A stretch of 64,000 nucleotides of DNA. Origin: Adenophora triphylla var. japonica (taxonomy: Eukaryota > Streptophyta > Magnoliopsida > Asterales > Campanulaceae). The notes under the pieces are model-generated. The model saw nothing but the letters and a program-made list of their open reading frames with translations. It was not told the DNA's origin and did not search any database. Numbering within the stretch: the first letter of the stretch is position 1; each line of letters begins with the position of its first letter. Position numbers and translations under genes: made by a program. The stretch spans positions 1-64,000 of the forward strand of contig JAFEMH010005430.1 in assembly GCA_022495995.1 (NCBI GenBank), written 5' to 3'. Below, piece by piece: positions 13,341 through 24,623 of this stretch.

Positions 13341-15078
13341 ATGAGCAATCCGACTTCAGCTATGTCTACCCCCATCATCACGACTGGGGCAAGAACCAGT
13401 ACGTCAAGCTTGCCTATGCTGTCTGACGTGCATTCACTTGTTGGCTCTGGCGCTATCATATCTCAAACCCAAGGGCTCAACCTAGGTGGATCCTCATCCA
13501 TGACGCTGCCGGGAATTTCCCTAGAAGTTATAACTACCATGACATCTATGATGCAACAATTGAAGGACCAGATTGACGGGCAGCAACATACCAATCGGAT
13601 GATCTTTAATCACATCGATAGATTACGCCATGATTTATCATCTTCAGGGCGCAGCACTCCGATAGTCAGCATGCCGGAGACTTCGCCTTTGCAGCCTAGG
13701 ACTCTTTTCTCAGTTGATGGGACGAGTGTAAGAGGTGGTCAAGGAAACATGTCCATGTTCAACACCGTTCAGATTGAAAGCACCACCATTACGTCCAACC
13801 CGGTGCCGTTATCAACAGGCTTCACCTTTGCAACCCCACCTCTAATGGGGCAAACAGAAAGTTTTAATACATTCAATACTCCTTTCAATCCTTTAGTTGT
13901 CACTAACCCTGTTGCAGATACCACCCTTGCAAGGGAAGTGCAGCAGCTCAAGGACATCCTCATGAAGGTTTCCAGGAGTCACCTTGCCCTTCAACCAAGC
14001 ATCTCCTACCAGCCATCATGATTCGCGCTTTGTTCCTGCTATAGCTGGGGTGGAGATCCCCAAGAGATTCCAAGTACCTCCCATGAAGCAATACGATGGC
14101 ACAACAGATCCTGCAGAACATATAGCCCTGTATCAAGAGAAGATTGACATCATTAGCATTCCCCCACATCTTAAAGAAGTTTGCTTGTGCAGGGGTTTTG
14201 GATCCACCTTATCCGGTCCCGCCTTGATGTGGCTGACTAATCAGCCTATGAACTCCATCTCCTCCTACTCTCAATTAATTAACATGTTTCTTAACCAATT
14301 TTCTTGCAATCGTGTGTTTGAAAAATTAACAAGTGACCTTTACAGGATTGTGCAACAACCTGACGAAACTCTAAAAGATTACGTGTTCGGGTTCAACAAG
14401 GAGGTCGTAAGCATTCCTCACATTGACGTGTCGACTGCAACAGAAGCTTTCAGGATGGGCCTGAAGAGAGAATCACCATTCTACCAAGATCTTGTCATGT
14501 TCCCGTCATGGAGCCTAGAAGAAGTCAGGACGAGGTTCGTTCGTTTCATCAGGCTGGAAGAAGATGAGATGATTCATGGCAAGGCGTCGAAGAAGACGCC
14601 TACATATGAGCATCCTGACTGGAAGGCAGGCTCATCCCATCATCGATATAATAGGGGAAAACCCTACTCTAAAACTGACTCTTCTAAAATTAATGTTGTA
14701 GAAGAAGATGATGATGAAGATGATACAACTTATCCTAAGATCAGTGATTACTGTTTTTCTGTTGACGTTTCAGGCCTCCTACATGCAATGGATAATTTAG
14801 GTGGCAAGGCGAGATGGCCAAAGGCAGCTGACAAATCATCATCCTGGAAGGAAAAATCAAAATGGTGTGCTTACCATGAAGATTTTGGTCATACCACTGA
14901 TAATCGCATCGCTTTGAGAAAAGAAATTAGTTACTTGCTTTCAAAAGGAATCCTCAAAGATTTGCTGGGGAAAAGAAAAGGACGGGCTGAAACAGAAGAA
15001 GCCATCGCTGATGCTCCATCTTCACCTCCTCCTGCAACTAAGGTAATCAACTTTATCACAGGTGGTTCAGACATTTGA
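13341..15078 (+). pseudogene. gag of Tat-type gypsy element, frameshifted
   Basis: A 226-residue frame (13341-14021) overlaps a 364-residue frame (13984-15078) in a different phase, so one indel near 14000 splits the original gag. The second frame carries the retrotransposon gag domain: IPKRFQVPPMKQYDGTTDP, then a helical region with GPALMWLTNQ, FLNQFSCNR and FRMGLKRESPFYQDL, followed by an acidic linker and the knuckle-like CAYHEDFGHTTDN. The frame stops at TGA 15076-15078. Confidence 0.85.
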
Positions 15079-15662
15079 GGCACCACGTATTCCGCAGCAA
15101 AGCGTCATGCAAAAGATTCCAAGAAGGATAAGATGGAACTACCAACTAGACATCCAGATCACCCACCAGGAGAACAAATTATTTTCGATGATGACGATAA
15201 AGAAGACGTCTTAGATCCACATCATGATGGTCTAGTCGTCACCCTACAGATTGCCAATTGCAAGGTGAAGCGCATCTTAATCGATAATGGCAGTTCGGTC
15301 AATCTGATCATGAAGAGCACCTTAGAAGAAATGATGATCCCCTATCAGAAGTAGTAAGGAACTCCTCCGTGTTATTAGGCTTCAGTGGGAAAACCAAACA
15401 GACAATTGGAGAGATCAAGTTGCCCATCTATGTAGAAGGGATGAATTATATGGAAAGGGTTTGCGTGATCGACTGCCCATCTTCCTATAACGTCATCTTG
15501 GGCAGACCTTGGATCCATAACATGAAAGCAGTTCCATCTACGTACCATCAATGTGTCAAGATGCCAACACCTTGGGGAGTGATCAAGGTGAAGGGAGATC
15601 AGCAAGCTGCAAAGAAGTGCTACAAAACGGATATGAAAGCGTGTTCTACTCATCGAGCGTGA
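15079..15662 (+). pseudogene. Aspartic protease region remnant of the gypsy element
   Basis: Beyond the gag stop the same phase continues as DDKEDVLDPHHDGLVVTLQI and ILIDNGSSVNLI, the latter being the protease active-site segment of this element type. After a stop at 15354 another phase gives SSYNVILGRPWIHNMKAVPS and TYHQCVKMPT, the conserved link towards reverse transcriptase. Nothing recognisable follows, so the rest of pol is deleted. Confidence 0.75.
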
Positions 15663-16734
15663 CTTATGGAAAAGAAAGTCTAATGCGCCTTAAAATCCGT
15701 GACAGCGAAGATGTCGAACTATACCCGTTAGTTGATTGGTTGGAACTGGGGCAAGCCGTCATCTTCATAAGGTTTTCAAGATGACACCATCCTCATCCTT
15801 CAAATACAATGCCACTGGCTACGCCTCGAGCACTATTATGTGTAAGTTAAAATTCATTACAATTTTAACACCAATGTACGAACCTCTTCTTAAAATTAAT
15901 TTCTATTTCCTTTGAATTTGTTATTTCTTTTATTTAACCAAAATCCCTACTGACTTAAGCGTCAGAGGGGTGTTAGCTAACCTAACACCCAATCCTAACA
16001 TGTTCTTGTGATGCAAGATGGACTCCCCTTAGCATTGGATAAATAACATTAGAAAGTCACTTGACAAGCACCTTGAAGGGACAAACGACTCTCAATAGTA
16101 TACGGTACATGATCCCTCCATACTTAAAAGCATTTTTACAACGTATTTGTGGAACTATGATTATGACCGCCTGGGCGCACGTATTTCACACTTGGTTTAA
16201 AAGAGTAAATTCAATTCACCTCATCAGGAGAATTGCATCTGCTATTTTAAAATTCAAAGTGTGAACCAAGGATTGTAAAATTAACATGTTACCTAAGGGC
16301 TCCGAAAAGTGACATTTCTACATGTCACCTACAATTTGATTATAACGTCGTTGCATGCTATCTTTACAACTTGGTTATAACATCGTTGCATGTTATCTTT
16401 ACAACTTGGTTATAACATCGTTGCATGTTATCTTTACTTATTGGTTACAACACTTGTACGTGTTGTCTTTCGTACCTAAGCAGCAAAATATCCAAAGGTG
16501 TAAAAACATCCAAGACATCATTATGACTAAAGTTAACCAAAAAAACAAGGTGTTGGACCAACCCAACACCATCAAAAGCCAAATGTTTGGACTCTTATGA
16601 GCCACTTACAAAAACCACAAATATAAAGTTTTTTAGGGGCTAACCCCCTCAAATAACCCAAGTTAACATGCCAAACCAGGGCATTGCAAAATAAACGTAA
16701 CCATTGTTTAAAGAGACTTGAAAAAGAAATTGTT
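15663..16734. other. Non-coding internal part of the Tat-type element
   Basis: Joins the truncated pol to the antisense gene. It contains a threefold 39-bp tandem repeat (about 16337-16450). No reading frame was supported. Confidence 0.5.
16337..16450. repeat. 39-bp tandem repeat, about three copies
   Basis: The unit contains TTATAACATCGTTGCATG followed by TTATCTTTACAACTTGG. Confidence 0.85.
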
Positions 16735-18327
16735 TTAACTTTGTATTGCATGAGCAGCTTCTACTCCTTTACCTCCACCCTCTTTCCTACTTCCTTCGTT
16801 CTCTTCACTTTCATCGGTCGCCTTGAGCTCTTGCGCCTTGGAATTCACCTCACTCACATCAGGGGCCTCTCCAAGGAACTCATTCAACATGGCTACCTCT
16901 TCATCAATCTTCCAATTCACATGTTGACCGCTTTCGAACTCCTTCATCATGTTGATTCGGCACTCCATAACTGATTTGCTCGCACTCATCATGTATCCCT
17001 CCTTCACCTCATCTAACTCCTTGATGTGCTCTTCTTCCACCTTCAGCATCCTATCCGTCAAGTTGGCCAGATCATTGTTTTGGTTTTCCACCTGTTCCTC
17101 AGCCTTTACCGCTCTGAATGCCTCAAATTTGTGTTTCTGAGTAAGGATTTTGATCTTGTCCTCTTTCACTTCCAACTCCTTCAGAAAAATGTCCATTCCC
17201 TCCGGCACCTGTGGGATAAAGGGAAGAAACATGCTACCACGTTAAAAATGGTCCCAGAAAATCAAGAATTTGTTTTCCCAGACAAAAATCAACCTTGGCT
17301 TTCGCATCTTCAACCTTCCCTCCATCCACTACCACGATCTCCGTATCTTCTAGTTTCCTCTTCCTGTCCCCTTTGGTGCTCTTGGAGCCTTCTCCCCTTG
17401 GAAGGGGAGGTTTTACTTCTTCTTTCTTGATACCAACTTTTGCCCTAATGCCGGAAAGGACATCTTCCACACTAAAGCATGCCTTGGATCGAGTTGCTAC
17501 ACGGGAAGGAGTATCAAAGAGCGGCAACAGAGTAAAAAGAGGAAAAGATATAAAAAAAAAAATAAGACATACCGGATGACATCTTGCCAGCACTAGTAGA
17601 AACCCCTTTCTTCTCCTCAGCAAGTTCAGCAATAGGTAGATTGAATTTTCGTAGCTCCTCTGGAAGTAAACTCAAAATCCGATCAACATTATCATGCGTA
17701 TCCACAAGGGGTGGGAAAAGCTCCTCCAACTTGGTAACTGAAAGCACATGCCATCAACATGTTAGAGTTAAACTAACAAGCATGACGCAATAAGTTAGTC
17801 GTATAAACCAGGAAAGCTACCTGAAGGGTTCCATGTCGACACCAAGTCTCCTCCTCCCTCCAGGCTACTTTTTCTTACATAGAAGAATCTATGTTTCCAT
17901 CCCCTATCAGCCGCATCAAGACCTAGAATCAAAGAGTCCCTATTTGGCCTTACCCTAAAGTTATATCTACCCTTACCAAAAGCCCTAATCTCTGAAACAA
18001 AGGCCAACTCCTCTAAACCTGCTACCATATCGTGTTCGGCCGCAATTCTATCTAAGGTAAGCAAAATGCGCCATCCTATGGGCATTAATTGACAGTAAGA
18101 TAGTCGGGTCGCTTCGAAAAGCGGGAAATAGAGGCAGAAAAGGGAAATTTCAAACCAACACTGAAGGGGTACTCGTAAAACCCTACCCACTTGTCAGAAA
18201 CACAATCGGCACTAAAAATATCACTTGGGATCAAGAATTCAGCGTTCGGGGGAAAGACATTGTTTCTTTTCAAAACATCAGCGTGGGACGCATCAACGTC
18301 TATGATCTTTTTCTTACTTTTACCCAT
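16735..18327 (-). pseudogene. Antisense gene of the Tat-type element, four exons, one frameshift
   Basis: Runs opposite to gag-pol. Proposed exons: 17821-18327 (ATG at 18325-18327, MGKSKKKIIDVD), 17573-17737, 17294-17496 and 16735-17208. All three introns have GT/AG ends and the phases agree (1, 1, 0). Exon 1 needs one indel near 18100-18140 to join GFYEYPFSVGLKFPF with YCQLMPIGWRILLTLDRIA. The segment DRGWKHRFFYVRKSS resembles the 'putative gypsy type transposon' domain found in antisense frames of plant Tat-type elements; exon 4 is a charged coiled coil (KELEVKEDKIKIL onwards). The function of such genes is unknown. Splicing is inferred from sequence only. Confidence 0.65.
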
Positions 18328-18626
18328 AATACCAGAAGGAAGAGACAGAAAAACGACAAAGGAAAAAGAAGAAAGAAAACTCACAGGAGAAACTGACGGA
18401 GACCTAGCATCGGTTGGGCGGAAGATTTGAAAAAAGAAAATATGGTTTTCTTCAATTAACCATATATAAATATGAAGGGACGGTCTTGGGCGCCTGCGAA
18501 AAGCCCATAATTACCCTAAATTTTCTTAAACCACGCGAACCAACCACCTCATCAATTCCTAAGCAAAATCGAGGCGACACTTGGCAAAATATTAAAGCCT
18601 TCCGTATTTAACATGGAAAGCTTCAA

Positions 18627-18641
18627 TATTTTGGGGGCAAT
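18627..18641 (+). other. Polypurine tract before the 3' LTR
   Basis: ATATTTTGGGGGCAAT directly precedes the LTR start TGTTTCATCC. Confidence 0.7.
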
Positions 18642-19216
18642 TGTTTCATCCTAAAATTTCCACTCAGCATGTTCTACATCTTAGACATCCATCTTGAGGT
18701 AACGTCTTGACTTACATCTTGGACTAACGCCTTGAAACTGTTTGTTGTATTTTCCTATTTTTTAGGAACGAATTTATAAATAAAATAACTCATACACATG
18801 GACTTGGTCAAATGACAACACAACGGTTCCCTCCATCAACTAAGGGATAACGGTTAATCTTCATCAACACATGTCGAGATTCTAGGTGAAATATCAGCAT
18901 GGCATTCAAGTTGTTATTTTTCAGTTACAATCACGTCTATATATTACTCTTAGAAAGCACCTGTATTCACGTTAGGCACATACACGCTATCACTTACTCT
19001 CATACTACACTTGTACTCGAAAACTATCAAGATCAATAATACTTTTTTGGTTTAGGTAGGCTTCTCTAAAAGCCTCCCGAGGTTTTTCCTCACGAACGAT
19101 TGTTCAAAGGATTTTCTCGTTACATCTTGGTGTTCATCTTGCTTGAGAATTATATTCCATTTGTGCCCAAACATCCTTGATAAGATAAATTTAATTGTTG
19201 AAATTTGTCAAAAACG
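18642..19216 (+). repeat. 3' LTR of the Tat-type element
   Basis: 575 bases, from TGTTTCATCCTAAAATTTCC to TTGTCAAAAACG. The terminal CA expected from the 5' copy has become CG. Confidence 0.85.
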
Positions 19217-19220
19217 CTAA

Positions 19221-19512
19221 TACTCCCTCCGTCCCGTCCGAAAGGGCATTTTTGTGTCCTTGCACGGGAATTAAGAAAAATGATGTAGGAAAGAGAAAAA
19301 GTGTATAGTGAAATAAATGTTGTGAGTGAAAGGTGATGTAGGAAAGAAAAAGTGGAGTAGGGAATAGTTAGTGGATATTTATTGTGAGAGTATGACAAGT
19401 GGGTCTCACAAATAAAGAAATAATAAAAAACTTTCCATTTTTGGGTTGTGCCCTTTCAAGTGGGACGACCAAAAAAGAAATTTGTGCTCTTTCGAACGGG
19501 GCGGAGGGAGTA
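19221..19512. mobile_element. Stowaway-type MITE
   Basis: Starts TACTCCCTCCGTCCCGTCCG and ends GGGGCGGAGGGAGTA with TA borders, four bases beyond the gypsy LTR. Confidence 0.85.
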
Positions 19513-19612
19513 TATGTTTTTGAATAATGTTTTTCATCTTAGTAAAAGGAGAGGATAAAAGGAGAGGGACAGATATGTAAATATCTTAACTTTGTTCGCG
19601 ATGCCATTACTG

Positions 19613-19760
19613 ACTGCCTTATTGCTCTAGGTTCCTACTTCTACGCAACTTGCGGACGTTTTTAGTAAAGCTCTAAGTAAGCAATAATTTGATACTTTTC
19701 TTGGCAAGTGGAGCATTCTTAATCCCCACGCTCCAACTTGAGGGAGGGAGTGAAGACAAA
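19613..19760 (+). pseudogene. Copia RNase H C-terminal tail fragment
   Basis: Plus-strand codons give TSTQLADVFSKALS, then FLGKWSILNPHAPT and a stop followed by the purine-rich GAGGGAGGGAGTG. This is the standard end of a plant copia polyprotein and its polypurine tract. In-frame stops and the lack of upstream pol mark it as debris. The following ~160 bases may be LTR remnant. Confidence 0.75.
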
Positions 19761-20153
19761 GATGGGATGCACGACCGTGCTCCTCTTAGACACACGGTCG
19801 TGCAACATGATTTTGCTCAAAACAAACTTCAGTCACACGGCAGAGCCTTATCAGCTACGCGGCCCTTTGCTTGCGTAGCGATTGATTTATTTTGGGATAG
19901 CATTTCAATAAAATCAAGATGATTGAAACCCTAATTTGATTTCCTTCATGCATAAAAATGAAATCCACAGTCAATTATTCTATTTGGAGCCTCACCAACA
20001 TGTCTAAACATTTAAGGTCTTCCATTATATACATATAAACATGGCATTAACAGACTGAAGAAACTGCATTACACATACAAGATAAAAGTGAAAAGGTATA
20101 CCGAGAGTACGATCCATTAGTGCTGCACATATCAGCCAAGTTATTTCTCGATC

Positions 20154-23100
20154 TTATTCTACGTTGATTCGGACTATCTTTTTGGCTCTCCTCTGAGATG
20201 AAACAGAGCTGGTTTCATCTGGTTTTACAGCTCCAGCATTTCCCGGGTTCTCTGTCCATGGAAGAGCCCATCCTCCCCAATTCGCCAACCCGTCCCAAAC
20301 ATTGTCTCTGGCTCCTACATAAGTAAGACATGAATTGTAACTCAATTTACCTTCTGAAACATTAGCTACCAAACAATATACTGAGAATATAACTGTGGAC
20401 TCGAATTAACCAATTTCAACAAAAATATAATGGCCTACACCATCCACAATAAGAAACAAACTTGTCAAAAAAAAATCGTATATAATCAGTCTACACTAAG
20501 GGATTTGTGAGTATACTATAAGTAGTTATAACATTTGGGACCCTCTCCTTCACTGAAATTGCAAACAGAAGCGAACCCGGCCAGTTCTAAAATGTTTTTT
20601 GGGTTTTCCTCACTCGATCATCCTTATTAGGAATATAATATCATAATATTATATATTAGATTAGGAAACACAATCCTTGTATTAGATTAGGAAATACAAT
20701 CTTTGTATTAGATTAGAAACCTTCTCCTTCTAGGAGATTAACTCCTCATTGTAATCCTATAAATATGTATCTCTAGCATCATAATCAATTGAGTAATATG
20801 CCCCCGCAAGATGGACGGTCTTTGAATAAGTCCAATCTTGGAGAGTGATGAGATGAGCCGGGTTTGATGACCAGTTGAAGATGTGTGTGTTCCCGGACAT
20901 GTACGTCGTTTCTGATGAGATGTGGTTCCTCGCAACCGAGGTGGTGATAGGTTGGTACATGACTACGTCGGAGACGGTGGGGTTGTGGAGAGGGGTTTTT
21001 GGTTTTGCCGAGGGGGTTTTGAATGAAAAAAAATTTAGGGTTTCGATCAAAAGGGGTTTTGAGCCGAGGGGATTAAAGAAATAAAAAAAAAATTTAGGGT
21101 TTCGGTCAAAAGGGTTTTTGAGCCGAGGGGGTTGAATTAAAAAAAAAAGTTTAGGATTTCGGTCAAAAGGGTTTTTGAGCCGAGGGGTTGAATTAAAAGA
21201 AAGTTTAGGGTTTCGGTCAAAAGGGTTTTTGAGCCGAGGGGTTTGAATTGCAAAAAAAAATTTAGGATTTCGGTCAAAAAAGGGTTTTTGAGCCGAGGGA
21301 GTTGAATTACAAATAAGTTTAGGGTTTCGGTCAAAAGGGTTTTTGAGCCGAGGGGGTTGAATTAAAAAAAAGTTTAGGGTTTCGGTCAAAAGAGGGTTTT
21401 GAGCAGAGGGGCTTGAAGGTGTTTAGAGTGTTTTCGGCTTGGTGGGGTTTTGCCGTGGGTTGGCGGGTTTCGGCTTTGAAGGTTTTAAGCCGAGGGTGGT
21501 GGGGGTTTTGGTAGTTGGTGGCGGAAGCAAGGTGGCAAAGAAGTTCTTCTATGGATCTTAATGCTCTAATACCATATTAGAATAAAGAGGGTTAGACGAA
21601 CGAAGTCAATCAAAACATGAAAGAGAATAATTAAATTGAATGACTCAATTGATTATGATGCTAGAGATACATATTTATAGGATTTACAATGAGGAGTTAA
21701 TCTCCTAGAAGGAGAAGGTTTCTAATCTAATACAAAGATTGTGTTTCCTAATCTAATACAAGGATCGTGTTTCCTAATCTAATATATAACAATATATACT
21801 TGAATATAATATTATGATATTATATTCCTAATAATCCTAACATGCCGATGGTCCGAAATTATGTTGCTAATTGTTGAGCAAGCAAAAATTAGTTAAAAAG
21901 ATACCAATTGAACTTATTATGTACCTGTATTCTCAAGCATATTGAACCCATGACTCCAACCAGGCAAATTCTTGTCAGCATCAACTTTCCAAGCTTCTTC
22001 GAAGCCAGTAAGCTCATCTGCAATTATATCACAAAATAAAGTTGTGGACTCAAAAAACATTTGTCAAATTAGATAACTTTGTTTGTCAAAAGAAAACGCA
22101 CCTTCATTTATGTTGTGCAAAATTTGCATTGAGTCCTGATGCCCATCTCGATCACGTCTTGTTGTCAACGAATGACCCTATAACAAATATACAAGAACTT
22201 TACCAGTTGACATATAAAGATCTTGCTGACAGAAAATTGCCATTATCTTTTACATTTCATACAATACGAATCACTCTAGATAAATAAAAGATACGGAGTG
22301 AAATTAAAGAAGAACAAAGGATAGAACACCTTCTCATGGATTCCTCTGGAAATTGTATGCAGTTCCTGACCTGCTGTCTTATCTTCTTCCTTAATCTCTA
22401 GCATAACCATCTGTTCACGAGGAAACGTTGCAATAAAATCATACTCCCTCCATCCCAAAAAGTAGGTCCAATTTTTTTTAAATTGGCTCTTGAACTGATC
22501 AAGAGCATATTCGATTTTTTTGGACATTCATTTTGGACAGAGGGAGTACATATGAATGCACACATTCACCACTCTCTCCTTTTACAAGAGAACAAAAAAG
22601 AAGACCACTTGAGTTCCTTGCACCAATGGAAACATTACCTTAACTAATTGGTACCAAAAGGTCAGGGGCTCAAATTGTGGTGCCAACAAAAAAAAAAAGA
22701 ACAAAAAGAAGAAAAATAAATAACTTACCCCATCACCACCAATTCTCCTGCCTATCGAAGAACTATAATACATTCCATTAACGCCACCGTATGACACTCT
22801 TTTAAAGCTGAAAGTATTGGCCTCTGGAAATTTAGCCATAAACCACATGGTTTCACATAAACACGCTAACGGGGTCAGAGTTCCGATTAAAAGACTACAA
22901 AGGAACGTTAGAAACTAAATAAGAAACGTGTTATACCGTCATAATAGGTGTTTGGGTTCTTGATAAGTTCTTTTTTGCTTGGTACAGAATTCTTGGTAGT
23001 GTTATCATCTGGGTTTAATTCCTCAACAAGTATTTCCTTCTTCGGTCCAGCTTCGATCCCAAAGGGGCGAGTAAAAAATGGGTCGTTGAACGGACTCTTG

Positions 23101-23177
23101 TCTCCAAACATATTACCATACGGCTGAGTGAAGAACGGGTCATCAAATGGATCTTTCCCTCCCCAAAACTTGGACAT
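20154..23177 (-). CDS. Myeloid leukemia factor (Mlf1IP) family protein, six exons
   Basis: Exons: 22937-23177, 22729-22823, 22330-22410, 22102-22177, 21925-22017 and 20154-20314, summing to 747 bases (248 residues plus stop) with all joins in frame and GT/AG borders. The N-terminus repeats a DPFFT(Q/R)P motif. Family hallmarks follow: RVSYGGVNGMYYSSS, EEDKTAGQELHTISRGIHEK, GHSLTTRRDRDG, then LTGFEEAWK and the Trp-rich WDGLANWGGWALPW tail. Animal relatives (MLF1/MLF2) are nucleo-cytoplasmic adaptors; the plant role is poorly defined, so no function is claimed. Intron 2 has a Stowaway MITE and intron 5 a 1.2-kb copia-derived insertion, yet the coding sequence is intact. Confidence 0.92.
21030..21410. 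repeat. 54-58 bp tandem repeat, seven copies
   Basis: Unit: TTTAGGGTTTCGGTCAAAAG, then GGTTTTTGAGCCGAGGGG, then an A-run of variable length. It lies in the leader of the intronic copia fragment. Confidence 0.9.
21585..21833 (-). repeat. Copia LTR with TATTAG...CTAATA ends
   Basis: 249 bases on the minus strand, followed directly by the primer site TGGTATTAGAGC (21573-21584). The termini are not the usual TG...CA. The partner at the other end (20635-about 20796) is inverted and partial. Confidence 0.75.
22442..22548. mobile_element. Stowaway-type MITE in intron 2 of the Mlf1IP-family gene
   Basis: 107 bases; TACTCCCTCCATCCCAAAA at the left and GGACAGAGGGAGTA at the right, with TA borders. 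Confidence 0.85.
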
Positions 23178-23443
23178 TGTTGTAAAAACTTAAGACTAAG
23201 CCCCTAGACAACAGAGATAAACCAAAGAGAATAAGAGATGTACTTCAGCAACAACTGACACAAATTAAACTATATATGAACAGAATACCCAATTGAACTT
23301 AATCATGATATCTAAAGGGGAAATACTACCCCCAAGTCCCAACAGAGGTTCTGTTGGAGTCTACTATTCTATTTTAGGATGTTTCACTTAGATAGTCCAC
23401 TTTCCATAACCAAGACTATAAAATATGATAACTTTCGTGCATA

Positions 23444-23718
23444 TTACTTCCTCCTCCCGAAAAGATATTACTTCCTCCTCCCGAAAAGATAGTTTCATTT
23501 AATTTTTGATGGTCAACAAAATTAAACTTCGATTAAAAAATAAATCAATTCAATCATTCAATGAACTTATAAAAATTGTTATTGTTAAATCATTAAATTA
23601 TTTAACAATAACAATTTTTTAAATTCCAATAGATGATTAGATTCACATTTGGTCAAAATTCACTTTTGTGTTGACCATCAAAAACTAAATTAGACTATCA
23701 TTTTGGGACTAAGTAGTA
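23444..23718. mobile_element. Palindromic MITE with duplicated terminus
   Basis: Left TTACTTCCTCCTCCCGAAAA occurs twice in tandem (23444-23467 and 23468-23491). Inner arms GATGGTCAACAAAATT and, reversed, GATGGTCAACACAAAAGT pair, and the right end is CATTTTGGGACTAAGTAGTA. It lies upstream of the Mlf1IP-family gene. Confidence 0.6.
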
Positions 23719-23968
23719 TTCCCTCCGTCCGAGAGTAATAAGACTCTTACTTTCCTTTATGATTTGTCTCCTAGTAAGGTTCTTAATTGCTTTATTCCAT
23801 AAAATGGACAATGAGACCTATTTGTAAAACTCACCATAACAATACCCCCATTATTTCTTACCAACTTTCTCTCTCCTGCTTTCCTTTTCATATTCACAAT
23901 ATTTATTTTTTCTTATTATCCGTGCAAAATCAAACTCAGAACAATCTTATTATGGGACGGATGGAGTA
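23717..23968. mobile_element. Stowaway-type MITE
   Basis: Starts TATTCCCTCCGTCCGAGAG and ends GGGACGGATGGAGTA. A further one-sided end (GCAGAGGGAGTA) lies at about 24032-24043. Confidence 0.75.
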
Positions 23969-24620
23969 TAACTTTAGCACAAATAATAAGAGATACAAAA
24001 ATTAAAAGTTGGACTTTCACTCTTTACTGGAGCAGAGGGAGTATTTCTTAAGAAATGGCATCAAGAAATTTGTACCGTGTGCAGTACTAGTTGAAAATAA
24101 TCCCAACTGAGCTAATTTTCTACAAAACTCAGTAAATTGTGTATGCAAACAAAGTTATTTATACTCTTATCTAAAATCCCATATCAAATTCCTTATTTTA
24201 TCCAATTATTTATTGTTTTTTTTTTTCAAGAATTTAGTACAGGAAAAGAAAATCATAAATTACAAACCCTAAAAAAAAAGAGATTCTCCGTATTTTTTAT
24301 TTTTTTTTTTAAAGTTGGGATGGGGTGCAAACACGCTAGTACTACTCTAAAGATTCTCCGCACTGGAAGGGCGTACCTCGATACCGACTGCAGTGAGCTT
24401 TCACGAAGAGAGAGAAACGGAAGAGATCAATGGAACTCACTAGAAGAGAAGAAAGTAATTAGTGTTAGCCACACTCTCCTTTTAATTAGGATAAATTGCA
24501 ACAAGATCCCTTTACTTTTTACTTACAACATTAGAAGCCCCCGTACTTTGTAGTTTTCTTTCTTTTTGTTTCACTCTTGACTTTGACTTTTTATTTGAAT
24601 ATTCTACTTAGCTTATACTA
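23969..24620. other. Spacer upstream of the Mlf1IP-family gene, no gene recognised
   Basis: AT-rich with a short GC-richer patch (24310-24450) that gives only unrecognised short frames. Confidence 0.4.
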
Positions 24621-24623
24621 TTA

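Larger units (their letters stand above)
12761..19216 (+). mobile_element. Decayed Tat-type Ty3/gypsy LTR retrotransposon with antisense gene
   Basis: Order: 5' LTR (truncated at its start), primer-site region, gag, protease-region remnant, non-coding spacer, spliced antisense gene, purine tract, 3' LTR. Reverse transcriptase, RNase H and integrase are absent, so it cannot move by itself. The 5' LTR lacks about the first 60 bases of the 3' LTR, and the two differ by scattered substitutions and an 8-base indel, which points to an old insertion. No target duplication could be checked because the left end is lost. Confidence 0.85.
20635..21833 (-). mobile_element. Truncated copia element with inverted LTR fragments (autointegration-like), in an intron
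   Basis: Flanked by the 5-base direct repeat ATCCT (20630-20634 and 21834-21838). Both outer ends read inward as TATTAGGAATATAATATC, so the borders are inverted. On the minus strand the order is: full LTR (21585-21833, TATTAG...CTAATA), primer site TGGTATTAGAGC, leader with a 7-fold tandem repeat, the beginning of an open frame, then an antisense copy of the first ~160 bases of the same LTR. A five-base duplication is what a copia integrase leaves. The structure is what integration of a cDNA into itself would give. No pol is present. Confidence 0.75.

Noticed and set aside
21021..21389. Telomere-like TTTAGGG repeats as an interstitial telomere
   Set aside because: The TTTAGGG word occurs once per 54-58 bp unit, not in tandem.
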